Part shown: positions 33,992-45,467 of the stretch, piece by piece | Position numbering within the stretch: the first letter of the stretch is position 1 | Layout of the letters: each line of letters opens with the position of its first letter | Origin: Dugong dugon | Taxonomy: Eukaryota; Chordata; Mammalia; Sirenia; Dugongidae | Length of the DNA stretch: 64,000 nt | NCBI GenBank assembly: GCA_030035585.1 | Contig: CM057462.1 | Span: 141,076,734 to 141,140,733, forward strand | Direction: 5' to 3' | Position numbers and translations under genes: made by a program | The notes under the pieces: model-generated | What the model was told of the DNA's origin: nothing | Seen by the model: only the letters and a program-made list of their open reading frames with translations | The model's database searches: none

Positions 33992-34338
33992 ATGGCGAAG
34001 AGTACTGAATATACCATGGACTGACAGAAGAACAAACAAATCTGTCCTGGAGGAAGTACAGCCAGAATGCTCGTTAGAAGCAAGAACGGAGTCTCACATA
34101 TTTTGGACTTGTTATCAGGAGAGACCAGTCCCTAGAAAAGTACATCATGCTTGGTAAAGTAGAGGGTCAGCAAAAAAGAGGAAGACCCTCAAAAATACGG
34201 ATTGACACAGTGGCTGCAACAATGGGCTCAAGCATAACAACAATTGCGAGGAGGGAGCAGAACCAGTGTTCCCTTCTGTTGTACACACGGTTGCTATCCG
34301 TCGGAATCTACTGGACGGCACCTAACAACTAACAACAG
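33992..34338 (+). mobile_element. RTE: RTE LINE 3' end
   Basis: CGAAGAGTACTGAATATACC, CACATATTTTGGACTTG, GGTCAGCAAAAAAGAGGAAG, and the tail CACCTAACAACTAACAACAG. 5'-truncated. The 61-codon frame at 34147-34332 is a shadow of this 3' end. Confidence 0.92.
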
Positions 34339-34599
34339 CACATTCAGCAAAACCTGTGAAAGCAGGAAACTGTGTAAGGCAGAAACCTGTCAGAGAAGGA
34401 AAATTAAAATATTTTCCACTAATAGAGAGCGATAGAAAAGAGGTAAGACCACACCCTGTCAAACGCCGTAAACTTGCAAGACACGGAAAAACAAGGCAGT
34501 CCCATAGAATTCCAGCTCTTACAGATTTCACAGTCTATATGTGCTCCATAATGCTAGATAGCTTAGTTTTCTTGTTTTTTTAAAAATATATTTCATATC
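34339..34599. other. Short single-copy spacer
   Basis: Purine-rich, no feature recognised. Confidence 0.35.
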
Positions 34600-35250
34600 A
34601 GAAAGTACATTCTGCTGCGACTTCTTTTACACTCAATTTTTGGTTTATAAGATGCAGCTCTGTTGATACATGCAGCTGAAACTCATTTATTTTCACTGCT
34701 GTTTTGTCATGTTACCACATTGTATTTATCCATTCTTAGGTTGACAGACATTTTGGTTTATTTCCAGTGTTTTGGTATTATAAACAATTCTATAAATATT
34801 CTTTTACATGTCTCCTGGAACATTTTGCCAGAGGATTCCTATGGTATATATCTAGAAGTGGAATTGCTTAAATGTAGGGTTATGTACATGTTGAACTTTT
34901 ACAAAATCATGCCAAATTGTTTTTCAAAGTGGGGGTATTGTTTACACTCCTCCAACAGTATACGTGAATCTTATTATTCAGATTCTTGTCAATACATAGT
35001 ACTAGCTGACCTTTCAATTTTTTTCCCATACTACTAAGTATAAAATGGTACCCATTGTGGTTTAATATGAAATTCCATGATTACGTTTATTGGATACTTG
35101 TGTTTTTCTTTTATATGTAAATACTACTTCCTTTTTTTCACATTAGGAATTCTTTATTATATTGATTCATAGGTATCCTGTTATGTTCTGGAGGCTAATC
35201 CTTTGTTGGTGACATATTTTGCAAACACCTCCTCCTCTTGTCTTTTTCTT
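34600..35250 (-). mobile_element. Ancient L1 (L1M-type) ORF2 fragment
   Basis: Plus-strand text is antisense L1: TTATTTTCACTGCTGTTTTG, CAGTGTTTTGGTATTATAAA, TATATCTAGAAGTGGAATTG, GTTTTTCAAAGTGGGGGTAT and CTAATCCTTTGTTGGTGAC, in L1 order. The 124-codon frame 34663-35037 is the antisense shadow. Confidence 0.85.
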
Positions 35251-36484
35251 TCTTTTAATATTCAAAAATTTAAACAAAATGTAACATGATAATTATGGTC
35301 CTTCATAGTTCTCTAAGGATATTTATATGTGATACAATGATCTTGAAGGGAAAATATTACAACAATTTTAAGGATGGAGAAAACCATTTAGAGATTAAAA
35401 GGTCCTTCCACAGTCACTGAGAGTTATTTTTGAAATCCAGATTCTCTTCTAGGCCGTGCTTTTTGATCATGGTTTAGAACAAACCATTTTTAGAACACAT
35501 ACCTTTAGAATAAAGATATTTTCTTGTACGAAGATTGGATCCAACTGGTACTTTTTCACTCTTGAAATATTTAACATTTTGAGTCTCTTGACTCTGAATT
35601 TTGAGATTAAGGTATCCTTAGAAACTTTCTATTGTCACTTGAGCAAGTAAAATAAAAAAAAAAGTTTGCAGCAAAAACACATTCTAGATCACTGAAACCT
35701 TTAGTTACAGCTATAATACAAAACTAAAAAGTAACATAATTCTAAAGACCATTTGATCTGATTTATGTCAGGGCTATGGAAATAAAACTGAATTTTAAAA
35801 ATATATTTTTTTTTTTTACAGTACCATGAAAATTGGATCATCACTCATTCCTAGTAACATCCAATAATCCATTAGTGTAGTATTTCAGAGCAAAATCCAT
35901 AAAGACTATGTATAAACTAAGTTGACTGACGAAACATAAGGAATATCTTTTACCCTAAACTTCTGAATTTTAATTGAAAATATATGAAAAGAGTAAAGAA
36001 ATATTTTTCTACTAATGAAAATATTATTTTAAAAGAAAAGAGGTGGAATTGTACATTTAAGCTAAGTTTTTCATGCCAAAGTTGATTATATATTCTAAAT
36101 CAAACAAAATAAGTTTAAGGATTTTCACCAGTGGTAGAAGGGCCTCAGAGCTCACATATTTTAATAAAACCCTCTATTGTGTGTTTGCAATTGTTTATGT
36201 GGCTCCTTCATATGGTCAGCAGCTGGGAGTTATGCAACTTCAAGACCATGAAATGTTGTTCTACAAAATTTCCAAGGCCCTCCTTATGCAAAATCCTAAC
36301 AGTAGCAGGGTTATGAATTTAAGGCTTAGATAAATAATACATTTTAATGCATTCTTAGAGAAATGACCTTAGTGTTCGACAGCAATAACAAAACCCCTGA
36401 GTTAGTCTCAAGGGTTCTAAAACTAACTGACTGAAAGTTCAATGGTAGATGCAAAGGGATATAGGATGCCAATTGACAGTGTCG
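35251..36484. other. AT-rich single-copy DNA
   Basis: No gene or named repeat recognised. A T run lies at 35808-35818. The frames at 36073-36333 are short and domainless. Confidence 0.4.
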
Positions 36485-36596
36485 GCTGTAAGGAAAAGCG
36501 TGAATTTTTGGAAACAGACAGACTTCAGTTTGTGTCTCAACTCTCCCTCTCACTAGCTGTGTAGTTTAATTTGTTAAATGGACTGTTAATACTAGT
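36485..36596 (+). mobile_element. MIR: MIR SINE fragment
   Basis: GACAGACTTCAGTTTGTGTC, then CACTAGCTGTGTAGTTTAAT in MIR order. Confidence 0.65.
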
Positions 36597-36605
36597 TTAG
36601 GTTAG

Positions 36606-36811
36606 TCAGCAGAGTCCCTGGGTACTATAAACAGCGTGTTTGGCTGCTAACTGAAAGGTTGGAGGTTTAAGTCCACCCAGAGGTGCCTTGGAAGATAGGC
36701 CTGGTGATTTACTTCTGAAAAATCAGCCATTGAAAACCCTGTGGAGCACAGTTCCACTCTGACTTACATGGGATCACCATAGCTGGAACTGACTCAACAG
36801 TAACTGGTTAG
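36606..36811 (+). mobile_element. AfroSINE: AfroSINE type B
   Basis: AGAGTCCCTGGGTACTATAA head, CACCCAGAGGTGCCTTGG, AAAATCAGCCATTGAAAACC and GGAACTGACTCAACAGTAAC. The 9-bp duplication TTAGGTTAG at 36597-36605 and 36812-36820 is perfect. Confidence 0.92.
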
Positions 36812-36834
36812 TTAGGTTAGGCTAAAGTAACAAA

Positions 36835-37175
36835 CAACCCCCAAACCTTACTGACTTAGAAAGTTTCTCACTCATGCTGCTTACCAGTCATGGATCACCT
36901 GGGGCTCGCCACTGTATATTCTCACTCTGTGACACAGCCTGGTAGAGAAGCCACTATCTCAAAAGCTGTGATTAGCTAAAGCGGAGGGAAAGCCCTCCTG
37001 GAAACTAATGTTCCAGCCCAGAAGTAACATGTATCAATTTGACACAATGCATGGGCCAGAACTCATCACAAGACCCCACCCAACCCCAGTGAAGTCTCCA
37101 AGCATTCCTGCCATGTGCCTGGAAAGCAAAGATCCAGAAATATTAAGGGCAGCATGAAAGACTACTATAGGGTTG
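36835..37175 (+). mobile_element. Ancient placental repeat, family not assigned
   Basis: AACAACCCCCAAACCTTACT, GTTTCTCACTCATGCTGC, GGCCAGAACTCATCACAAGA, CTGCCATGTGCCTGGAAAGC and GAAATATTAAGGGCAGCATG are in the order of a common old interspersed repeat. I recognise the text but not its name. Confidence 0.55.
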
Positions 37176-37902
37176 CTGAGAATTAACTTGTAATCAACAT
37201 CATGTTTCTAGCATAGTGTTTATAAAATAGAATGGTAAATATCTAGGGACATTATTTATTAAGGGTCGTTACTGAACATACGACAGTGGTCTTAGCAAGA
37301 AAAGACATCATTTACTAGCAGAGCTTTTTAAACTTACTTTATGGTCTATCTTATGTTAAGATTGTTTGGTGAGCATATTTTTTAAAAAACTCATGCTCTA
37401 AGAAATGATGTCTTTTTTCATTTTTTAATATTTAAAATGGTATTATCATGGCTTGTCACAATTTTCCAACTAATATAAAATCTAGAAATTTGGTCAGAAA
37501 ATCAAAGGACTTATGAGTCTCCAGATACTTTCTGGATCTTTGCCAGATTTACTAAATCTGGCAGGGAAAAACTTTCGTATAGCAAAGTTTTAATTTATTC
37601 TTCAAGTGAAGATTTTACAGTTCAATGCTTAAAACTTATTTATAACTAGATCAATAAAATTAATTTTTTTGCCCAAATGCATGCAATTACTTGCTGGGGT
37701 TGTGTGGTGGGTGGGGGAAACGGTGGTCTCATCCACGTCTTCTAACTCTTTTGTTGGTGTAAGAGACAGAATGACCATAAACATTTTCTGATTCCAAAAG
37801 TTCCTGTGCTTTCTATACTTTTCCACACAGAATAGTATGTTGTCCCTATAATGAGCAAATGGAATTTACTGCTAGATTTCCAAATGTTCACAGGACTATA
37901 CC
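37176..37902. other. Single-copy AT-rich DNA
   Basis: Nothing recognised. A GT/G-rich patch GGGTTGTGTGGTGGGTGGGG lies at 37697-37716, a possible G-quadruplex former on the plus strand. Confidence 0.4.
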
Positions 37903-38105
37903 CCAAACCAAACCCGTTATCATGGCATAGATTCCAACTTATAGTAACCCTACAGGACAGAGTAGAACTGCCCCATAGGGTTTCCAAGGCTGTAATCTTT
38001 ATGGAAGCAGACTATCACATTTTTCTCTGTGAAGCAGCTGGTGGGTTTGAACTGCCAAACTTTTGGCTAGCAGCCAAGCACTTAACCATTGTGTCACCAG
38101 GGCAC
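37903..38105 (-). mobile_element. AfroSINE: AfroSINE type A with central segment
   Basis: Plus-strand CAAACCCGTTATCATGGC, GTAATCTTTATGGAAGCAGA and TTGTGTCACCAGGGCACC. Confidence 0.92.
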
Positions 38106-38314
38106 CTTACAGGACTATGAGCAATACTATTTAATCCTACTAGTTTTCATTGAATATTTACCATGAGTAAGAAATTGTATGTTATAAAAGAAAGTCAGAG
38201 CCCTGAGGAAAGTTTGGACTGATTATGTGTTCCAATGTTTACCTCTAGTGAGGTCCTCCTAGTCTACAAAAGATAACATTTTAGTTTGAAGATATTGAGA
38301 CTACAGCATATTTG

Positions 38315-38450
38315 TATCATAAATCAACAATTACATCTCAATTCTAAGTTTGCAATCTTCTTAAAAAATATAATAATTGATTGTTGTTGCTGTTGTTAGG
38401 TACTGTCTAGTCAGTTCCGACTAAAAGCGACCCTGTGTACAACAGAACGA
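38315..38450. repeat. Local direct duplication, copy 1
   Basis: Single-copy text TATCATAAATCAACAATTAC through AAGTTTGCAATCTTC, plus the first ~70 bp of the RTE tail. It recurs at 39182-39312. Copy 1 is continuous with the longer RTE fragment. Confidence 0.85.
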
Positions 38451-39121
38451 CCCATTGCCCAGTCCTGTGCCATCCTCATAATCCTTGCTATGTTTGAGCC
38501 CATTGTTGCAGCCACTGCATCAGTCCAACTCCTTGAAGGTCTTCCTCTTTTTCGCTGACCCTATTCTTTACCAAACATGATTTCTTTCTCCAGGGACTGG
38601 TCCCTCCTGATAACATGTCCAAAGTATATAAGTACATGAAAGGAAGTCTTGCTATCCTTGCTTCTAAGGGCATTCTGGCTGTACTTCTTCCAAGACAGAT
38701 TTGTTCATTCTTCTGGCAGTCCATGGAATATTCAGTATTCTTCACCAACACTGTAATTCAAAGACATCAATTCTTCTCCTGTCTTCCTTATTCATAGTCC
38801 AGCTTTCGCATGCATATGAGGCAGTTGAAAATACCACGATTTGGGATAGGCGCACCTTAGTCCTCAAAGTGACATCTTTGCTTTTTAACACTTTAAAGAG
38901 AGATTTTGCAGCATATTTGCCCAATGCAATATGTCATTTAATTTCTTGACTGCTGTTTCCATATGCATTGATTATGGATCCAAGTAAAGTGAAACCCTTG
39001 ACAACTTCAATATTTTCTCCATTTATCATGATGTTACTTATTGGTTCAGTTGTGAGGATTTTTGTATTCTTTATGTTGAGGTGTAAACCATACTGAAGGC
39101 TGTAGTCTTTGATCTTCACCA
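38381..39121 (-). mobile_element. RTE: RTE LINE 3' fragment
   Basis: TTGTTGTTGCTGTTGTTAGG tail, CATAGTCCAGCTTTCGCATG, TCAAAGTGACATCTTTGC and GTAGTCTTTGATCTTCACC. The minus-strand frame contains KDVTLRTKVRLSQIVVFSTA and ESWTMNKED, the RTE C-terminal region. Confidence 0.92.
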
Positions 39122-39181
39122 GATCAAAGACTAAACTCTTAAAATCACACTCTTAAATTATATATATATATTTATTTTCAA

Positions 39182-39312
39182 TATCATAAATCAACAATTA
39201 TATCCTAATTCCAAGTTTGCAATCTTTCTAAAGAATATAATTGGTTATTGTTGTTGAGTGCTGTTGAGTCAGTTCTGACTCACAGCGACCTTATGTACAA
39301 CATAATGAAACA
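39182..39312. repeat. Local direct duplication, copy 2
   Basis: TATCATAAATCAACAATTAT and CCAAGTTTGCAATCTTTC, then an RTE tail that stops after about 65 bp at ACAACATAATGAAACAT. Offset from copy 1 is 867 bp. Confidence 0.85.
39246..39312 (-). mobile_element. RTE: RTE tail fragment (in duplication copy 2)
   Basis: ATTGTTGTTGAGTGCTGTTG and ACTCACAGCGACCTTATG. It carries the same flank as the RTE at 38381, so it came from duplication and not from a separate insertion. Confidence 0.85.
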
Positions 39313-40104
39313 TTAGTATATCTCAAGACGTTTTATTTACAGCCACAGAATAACATTAACATTGAGCTTCTTGCTGAGGAAAAGAGATTTTACAACCTAA
39401 CTAAACTTAATAGATACCTAAATGAAAGGAATTGAGGTTTGTTAACCACTTACTTAAATCATATATACCTCTGCAAAATTAAGAAGAACATCTGTAAATA
39501 AAACAATTACTTTTTTTAAAAAAAGAGTACTGGTTCTGTAATAAAACTAAATCCAATGAATTTTAAGGAATTGCAAACAATAGGGATTATTTTTATATTT
39601 TATACTTGGGAAATCTTTTTGGGGCATCCCTGTTTTCATTCATTCTAGTACAGGAAATTTGGGATGGAGTTTCTTCCTTAGAGGAAGGATTATATTTTCC
39701 ATTCTCCCACTTTTCAGGTTTGTATAACTGTCCCAAGTTATGCATATATCAGCATACAGTGTCACTCTTGCCAGGTCAGCTGTCACACACTTTGCCAGGA
39801 TCAGACAATGATTCTTAATCCATGTTGAGAGATAAAGCTGGGTGCTAAGTGTTGTGAGATGAATACAGACATATTCACTCCGTGGTCAATGCTTTTGATC
39901 ACGCCACTGCATGTCATTTGATAATGGGGAACCACCAAGTACCAGGAAACAAATGAAACTAAATTTGTCAGAATGGAGGTGAATGTTTACTATCCTAACA
40001 TCTGAAACCTAAAGATACGAATCTTTAGCCTTTATTTGTTATAAAAGATGTAAGGCTGCTTACAGTAATATAATAATCAATAATTCAAAAATAAGTAAAA
40101 AACA
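39313..40104. other. AT-rich single-copy DNA
   Basis: No gene or repeat recognised. The 70-codon frame at 39606-39818 has no domain. Confidence 0.4.
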
Positions 40105-42540
40105 AAACAAAAAATCCCAAACCCTCTGGCTAAACCATATTTAATGATGAAAGAGTAAATTCATTCCCCCTAAGATCAGGAACAAGGCAGGGATATCCAC
40201 CCTCACCACTTTTGTTTAACATAGCTCCTGAAGTCCTTGCCAGTTAATGAGGCAAGAAAAGTAAGTAAAAGGCATATAAACAGAAAATAAAGAAATAAAA
40301 ATTTCCCTGTTTGGAGATGACATGATAGTCTACATAGAAAATACCATGAGAATTTACAAAAAACTCCTAGAACTAATAATGAGTTCACTAAAGTCACAGG
40401 ATACATGATCAACATATATAAATTGATTGTATTTCTATATACTAGCAATAAACACGTGTAAACCAAAATTATAAACACAATACTATTAACAATTGCTAAA
40501 AAAAGGATATGCTTAGGCATAAACTTAACAAAATATGTACTGAACTTGTATGCTGAAAATACAAAATGCTAACAAAAGAAATCAAAGATGATCTAAATAA
40601 ATGGAGAGATATACCATTTCCATTATTTAAAAAACTCAACATAATAAAGATGTCAATTTTTGCCAAATTAATCTATAGGTTTAATGCCATTTCTATAAAA
40701 ATTCCAGCAATATATTTAGTAAATATAAAGAAGCTTATTCTAAAATTTATACAGAATAGCAAAAGAACTAAAATAGCTAAAATAATTTTTAAAAAGATAA
40801 ATAAAGTAGGATAAATCACTGTATGCAATTTTAAAATTCTATAGCTCCAGTAATCAGACAGTTTGGTACTGGTAGAAGGATAGATACATAGATCAATTAA
40901 ACTGAATAGAGAAGACATAAATAGAACCAGACAAGTATGGTCAACTAATTTTTTAACAAGGCACAAAAGCAATTCATTGAAGGAAGGATAGTCTTTTTAA
41001 CAAACTGCTGGTGCAATTGGACACCTTTGGACAAAATAAAATGAAATAAACCCCTCAATCAAAACCTAACACTTTATATAAATGTTAACTCAAAAATGGA
41101 CAAAAGATTTAAATATAAAACATAAACTATAAAAACTTTAACAGAAGACATATGAGAAAATTTTCAGGACCTAGTACTAAGTGGGAGCCCTGGTGGCACA
41201 GTGCTTAAGAACTTGACTGCTAACCAAAGGTTGGCAGTTTGAATCCACTAGCTGCTCCTTGGAAACCGTATGGGGCAGTTCTACCCTGATAGAGCCGCTA
41301 TGAGTCAGAATCAACTCAATGGCAATGGCATTTCGATGGGTAGCACTAGGTAAGGAGTTTTAGACATGACGCTAAAAGTACAATCCCCATAAGAAAAAAC
41401 AAAAAAGATAAATTGGACTTAATCAAATTAAAAGACCTTATTAATAGGATGCAAAGATGAGATAGAATGGGTGAAAGTATTTGCAAACCACATATCCGAA
41501 AAAGGACTCATAGCTAGAATATAAAAGGAACTCTCAAAACTGAAGAGTAAAGGAAAAAAAATTAGAAAATGGTCAAAAGACATTGAACAGACATTTCACC
41601 AAGGAGTATATATGGATAACAAATAAGCACATGAAAAGATGCTCAACATCATTAGCCATTAGGGAAATGTAAAATAAAATCAGGGTGAGATATTACTATA
41701 TACCTATTAGAAGAGTTAAAAAAAAAAAAAAGTGACAATACCAAAGCTTACAAAGATGTGGAAAAACTGGATTACTCACAAGTTGCTGGTGGAATATAAA
41801 ATGATACAGTCACTCTGGGAAATAGTGTTGCAGTTTCATAAACATACATTTACCATATAATCCAATAATCCCACTCCCGGTCATTTATCCCAATTCCCCC
41901 ATAATGAAATAACCCAAATGTCTTTCAAGCAAACTGTGATATTTCTGTACTGTGGAATACTACTAAGTAATAAAATTGAATGAAGTATTCATGACTGTAT
42001 TTGTACTTCATACATTCACACAACAAATAGGATGGATCTCAAAGAACTTGTGTTGAGTGAAAAAAGCCAGTCTCAAAAGGTTACATACTGTATGATTCCA
42101 TTTACAAAATATTCTTGAAATGGCAAAACTATAATAATAAAAAGCATACCAGTGGTTGTCAAGAGTGAGGGGCAGGGAAGGTTGAGGGCAGAAAGAAGTC
42201 TGTAACTATGAAGGGGTAGTTTGAGGGAGATTTTTATGGTGATGACATAGTTCTGTATCTTAATTGTGGCGATTGTTACACAAAATTACATATGTGATAA
42301 ACTTGCATAGAAGTATACACATGCCAAGAAACAAGTGTGTGTAAAACTAGTGAAATCTGAAGGTGTTATGTGGACCGTACCAATGTCAACTTCCTAATTT
42401 CGATATTGCACTACAGTTATGTTAGATGTTACCACTGGGGAAAATGGAATTCAAATACCTGGGTGGAACCTCTCTGTACTATTTTTTTCACCTTCCTCTG
42501 ACTTTATAATTATTTTTTAATGAGAAGTTTTTAAAAACTA
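40105..42540 (+). mobile_element. Ancient L1 (L1M-type) ORF2 3' half and 3' UTR, split by an AfroSINE
   Basis: L1 RT text: AGGAACAAGGCAGGGATATC, then TTGGAGATGACATGATAGTC (the FADD region, eroded), AAAGAAATCAAAGATGATCT, GAACCAGACAAGTATGG, CATTAGCCATTAGGGAAATG and GTGTTGAGTGAAAAAAGCCA. The 3' UTR has TTGTGGCGATTGTTACACAA and reaches about 42540. Much older than the L1 at 10.7 kb; frames are badly broken. Confidence 0.9.
41183..41340 (+). mobile_element. AfroSINE: AfroSINE type A in ancient L1
   Basis: GGGAGCCCTGGTGGCACAGT head and CAACTCAATGGCAATGGC tail. Flanks TAGTACTAAGT (41172-41182) and TAGCACTAGGT (41341-41351) are an 11-bp duplication with two changes. Confidence 0.92.
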
Positions 42541-42942
42541 AGAAGAAAAACACAAAAAGCAATAACGTTAAGAGAGAATTAATACATGAAAATTCCATGT
42601 CTGGCAGCATAGAATGGCTAGAGGTGGATAGGAAGTGTGGCTCTAGGACACTATGATAACAGTGAAAAGAGCATGACATGAATAGATATCGTGTTCACGT
42701 ACCAAAGGTTAAAAGAAACTATTAACACAAAATAACAATTCTGAGGCTAGATAGAGATTCACTCCCCAGTGAGAAATGCCATAGTCATATCAGACCTGCA
42801 CTATACGTTTGAGAACCCATTTAACATCAACTCAGTAAAAATAATAACAAACTTCAGATAATTAGTTTATTTGAAAGAATGTTATTATTTCTCTTAAAAA
42901 GATATTTATAATTCTATAATAACTACTCTTCCTCCTCCTCTT
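42541..42942. other. Single-copy AT-rich DNA
   Basis: Nothing recognised. A TCC-rich run CTCTTCCTCCTCCTCTTTGC (42927-42946) leads into the next SINE fragment. Confidence 0.4.
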
Positions 42943-43015
42943 TGCCATCAAGTCAATTCCAACTCATAGCGACAATATAGGACAGAATAGAACTGCCCTA
43001 TAGGGTTTCCAGTAC
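42943..43015 (-). mobile_element. AfroSINE: AfroSINE 3' fragment, left arm of an inverted pair
   Basis: TTGCCATCAAGTCAATTCC through CTATAGGGTTTCCAG. Only the tail half is present. Confidence 0.85.
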
Positions 43016-43036
43016 TATAAAAAGCACATATATATC

Positions 43037-43100
43037 ATACTCTGTCCTATAGGGTCGTTATGAGTCAGAATTGACTCAACGGCAATGGGTTTGGTTTGAG
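43037..43100 (+). mobile_element. AfroSINE: AfroSINE 3' fragment, right arm of an inverted pair
   Basis: TATCATACTCTGTCCTATAG region through CAACGGCAATGGGTTTGG. It faces the fragment at 42943 across a ~21-bp spacer. Confidence 0.85.
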
Positions 43101-43159
43101 TTTTGTATCTTCCTTTAGATGTTTTCATAGTTCACAAGGGATGCATGAGTAAATTATGT

Positions 43160-43322
43160 CTTGTTATCAAAAGGTTGGCAGTTTGAACCCATGTGCTCCA
43201 TAGAAGAAAGATATGGCAGTCTGCTTCTATAAAGATTTACAGGCTTGGAAACCCTATGGGGTAGTTCTACTCTGTCCTACAGGTCGTTATGGGTCAGAAT
43301 CACTCGATGGCTGTGGGTTTTT
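43160..43322 (+). mobile_element. AfroSINE: AfroSINE type A, 5'-truncated, with central segment
   Basis: AAAAGGTTGGCAGTTTGAAC, CTGCTTCTATAAAGATTTAC and CTACAGGTCGTTATGGG. Confidence 0.88.
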
Positions 43323-44506
43323 TGGTTAGTATGTGCCTTGCAGAGTAAATTGTGCATTTCACACATTTAGTTAGTGGAATAAATTGTAATACAGATTTTC
43401 TAGATTCAATTTTTGTAGTCTCCCTGTTACTACACAACTCTGTCTCTTAGATTTACAGATTGTTATAATTTACAATGAATATTTTTCATTATCAATGAAA
43501 AAATGTAATTATTTACAATCTATATTTATAATCATTATTTGAAATTATTTACGAGTATTTTGATTTTTACACATTCTTTGGGTCTAATCTGTAACATTTA
43601 ATTTTCAATAATACTAAGTGCATAGAAAAAGTATAATCTTCAATGGAACCCATGCTGAATTACTTTGTACCAAAGAATGCTCACATATGACAACCTTCAA
43701 AGCCTTGTACATCTGCATTTCTAGCTTTGAATTCCCAATAGTTTCAGAGTATAGAATAACATTTTATTTTATACAATAAGTAAAAAAATTCAAATAAAAC
43801 ATAAAACTGGAACAGTTTATGCTATTCTACTTAAGTGCAAGTGTCATGAGGATCAACAGGTGCAACAATAGCCAGTCTCCCCAAAACAGAGAAAAAAAAG
43901 TAAGTGTAATGCTCAGAAAGACTTTTTCAATCCTAGAATTATCTTAATACATGTTCAACTTAACTGAGTATGGACAACAAAATAGATTATGTAAAGATAT
44001 TGCTTCACTAAGTGTATTTTTATATAGAAGACAGAAATATTATCTGTATCTGTCATCTATCTATCCATCTATCTAGATATGACAAGAAACTGTTCTTCCT
44101 CAAATGGTTACTTCCCCTTAGTTTCCTCATTTTAGTTCCCACATGACATTTGACCTTTTTTATCTTGACACATTACTATCTTAAGCCTATGACATTTGAA
44201 AGAGTTTGGCAGAGTTAAAAGTCATAGTTACAAAGATGAGTGGATTTGAGGCAAGCCACCATCAACCTATAAATTCAGATTGAGAGCATCTTCAAAGATT
44301 TATATTTCTATGGCATGGAAGGAGGACCGTTTGTGCTATTTGATGAAGTAAAATTATTTTTCTGTCTGAAAAAAACTCTATTTATAAATTACACACTGTA
44401 AATTTACTTGGGATATAAAAATCCAATGACTCTTAAAATTTCAGAATTCATTAAGCTCAGAGAATTGTAAATTCATCACTGGATAAATCTTTTGTTTGTT
44501 TTTTAG
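43323..44506. other. AT-rich single-copy DNA with a short ATCT run
   Basis: 44050-44078 holds a degenerate TCTA repeat (CATCTATCTATCCATCTATC). No gene or other repeat recognised. Confidence 0.4.
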
Positions 44507-44706
44507 TTGTTGTTGTTGGTTGCCTTCAAGTTGATTTTGGTTCCTGGAAACCTCATGTGTGCAGAGTATAGCTGCTCCATAGGTTTTTCAGGGCTATGAC
44601 CTTTTGGAAACAGGCCCGTCTTCCTAGGGGCCTTTGGGCAAATTCAAGCCACGAGCCTTTTGGCTAGTAGTCAAGCCCTTAACCATTCATACCACCCAGG
44701 GACTCT
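44507..44706 (-). mobile_element. AfroSINE: AfroSINE type B
   Basis: Plus strand: TTGTTGTTGGTTGCCTTCAA, CCTCATGTGTGCAGAG, GGGGCCTTTGGGCAAATTC and ATACCACCCAGGGACTC. Confidence 0.88.
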
Positions 44707-45272
44707 TTTGTTTCTTAATAATACCTGTTTTCTCTCTCAGTGCATTCTACTGCTCTCCAAATGACTAGTTAATGGAAGACACAAGAAGAAAGTGCATTTA
44801 TGATTTATCTACATAACAACAAATAACTTGCTAGTAAACTACAGAACCAAAAATGAAAAGGATGGTTCTAACATTCAAAGTAAGTAATAAAGGAGTTCGC
44901 AATCAGAGCTAACAAATCAAGATTACAAGCTAAGTGTGAGGTCACAGAGTATTACTCCTTTATATTCTTCAATTTAGGGATAGCAATTACTGACTTTGTA
45001 GAAAAAAAAAAAAAACCCTGGGTTTGGGTTATAGTTTTGCCATTTATTTGCCACAAACATGGAGAATTCATCTTATATTTCCAAGCTTCAGTTACCTCAA
45101 CTATAAAAATGCATAATAGACAAAACCAATACCATAGAGATATGGTCAGATTTAAGTTAGTTAGCCTATGCACAGTGCTTTATAAAATACCTAGCACAAA
45201 ATAACTAACTGCTCAGTGTATCTGAGCCATTTTGAATCCTGAATATTTCCCAGGAGGATGGAAAGACAATGA
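44707..45272. other. MIR: Spacer containing an MIR
   Basis: 45018-45200 (AGCTTCAGTTACCTCAACTA and CACAGTGCTTTATAAAATAC) is consistent with an MIR in plus orientation. The rest is unassigned. Confidence 0.5.
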
Positions 45273-45467
45273 AGGAGTCCCTGGGTAGTGCAAATGGTTA
45301 ATGGCATTTGGCTGCTAACTAGAAGGTTGGAGGCTCCAGTTCACTTAGAGGTACCTCAGAAGAGAAGCTGGCAATCTATTTCTGAAAAATCATTCATTGA
45401 AAACGCTATGAAGCATAGTTTTACTCTGACACACGTGAATTGGAATCAACTGGCAGCAATTGGTTTT
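45273..45467 (+). mobile_element. AfroSINE: AfroSINE type B
   Basis: AGGAGTCCCTGGGTAGTGC head, TTGGCTGCTAACTAGAAGG, TATTTCTGAAAAATCATTC and CAACTGGCAGCAATTGG. Confidence 0.92.

Noticed and set aside
44047..44080. Direct repeats as a CRISPR-like array
   Set aside because: A degenerate tetranucleotide microsatellite; the genome is mammalian.
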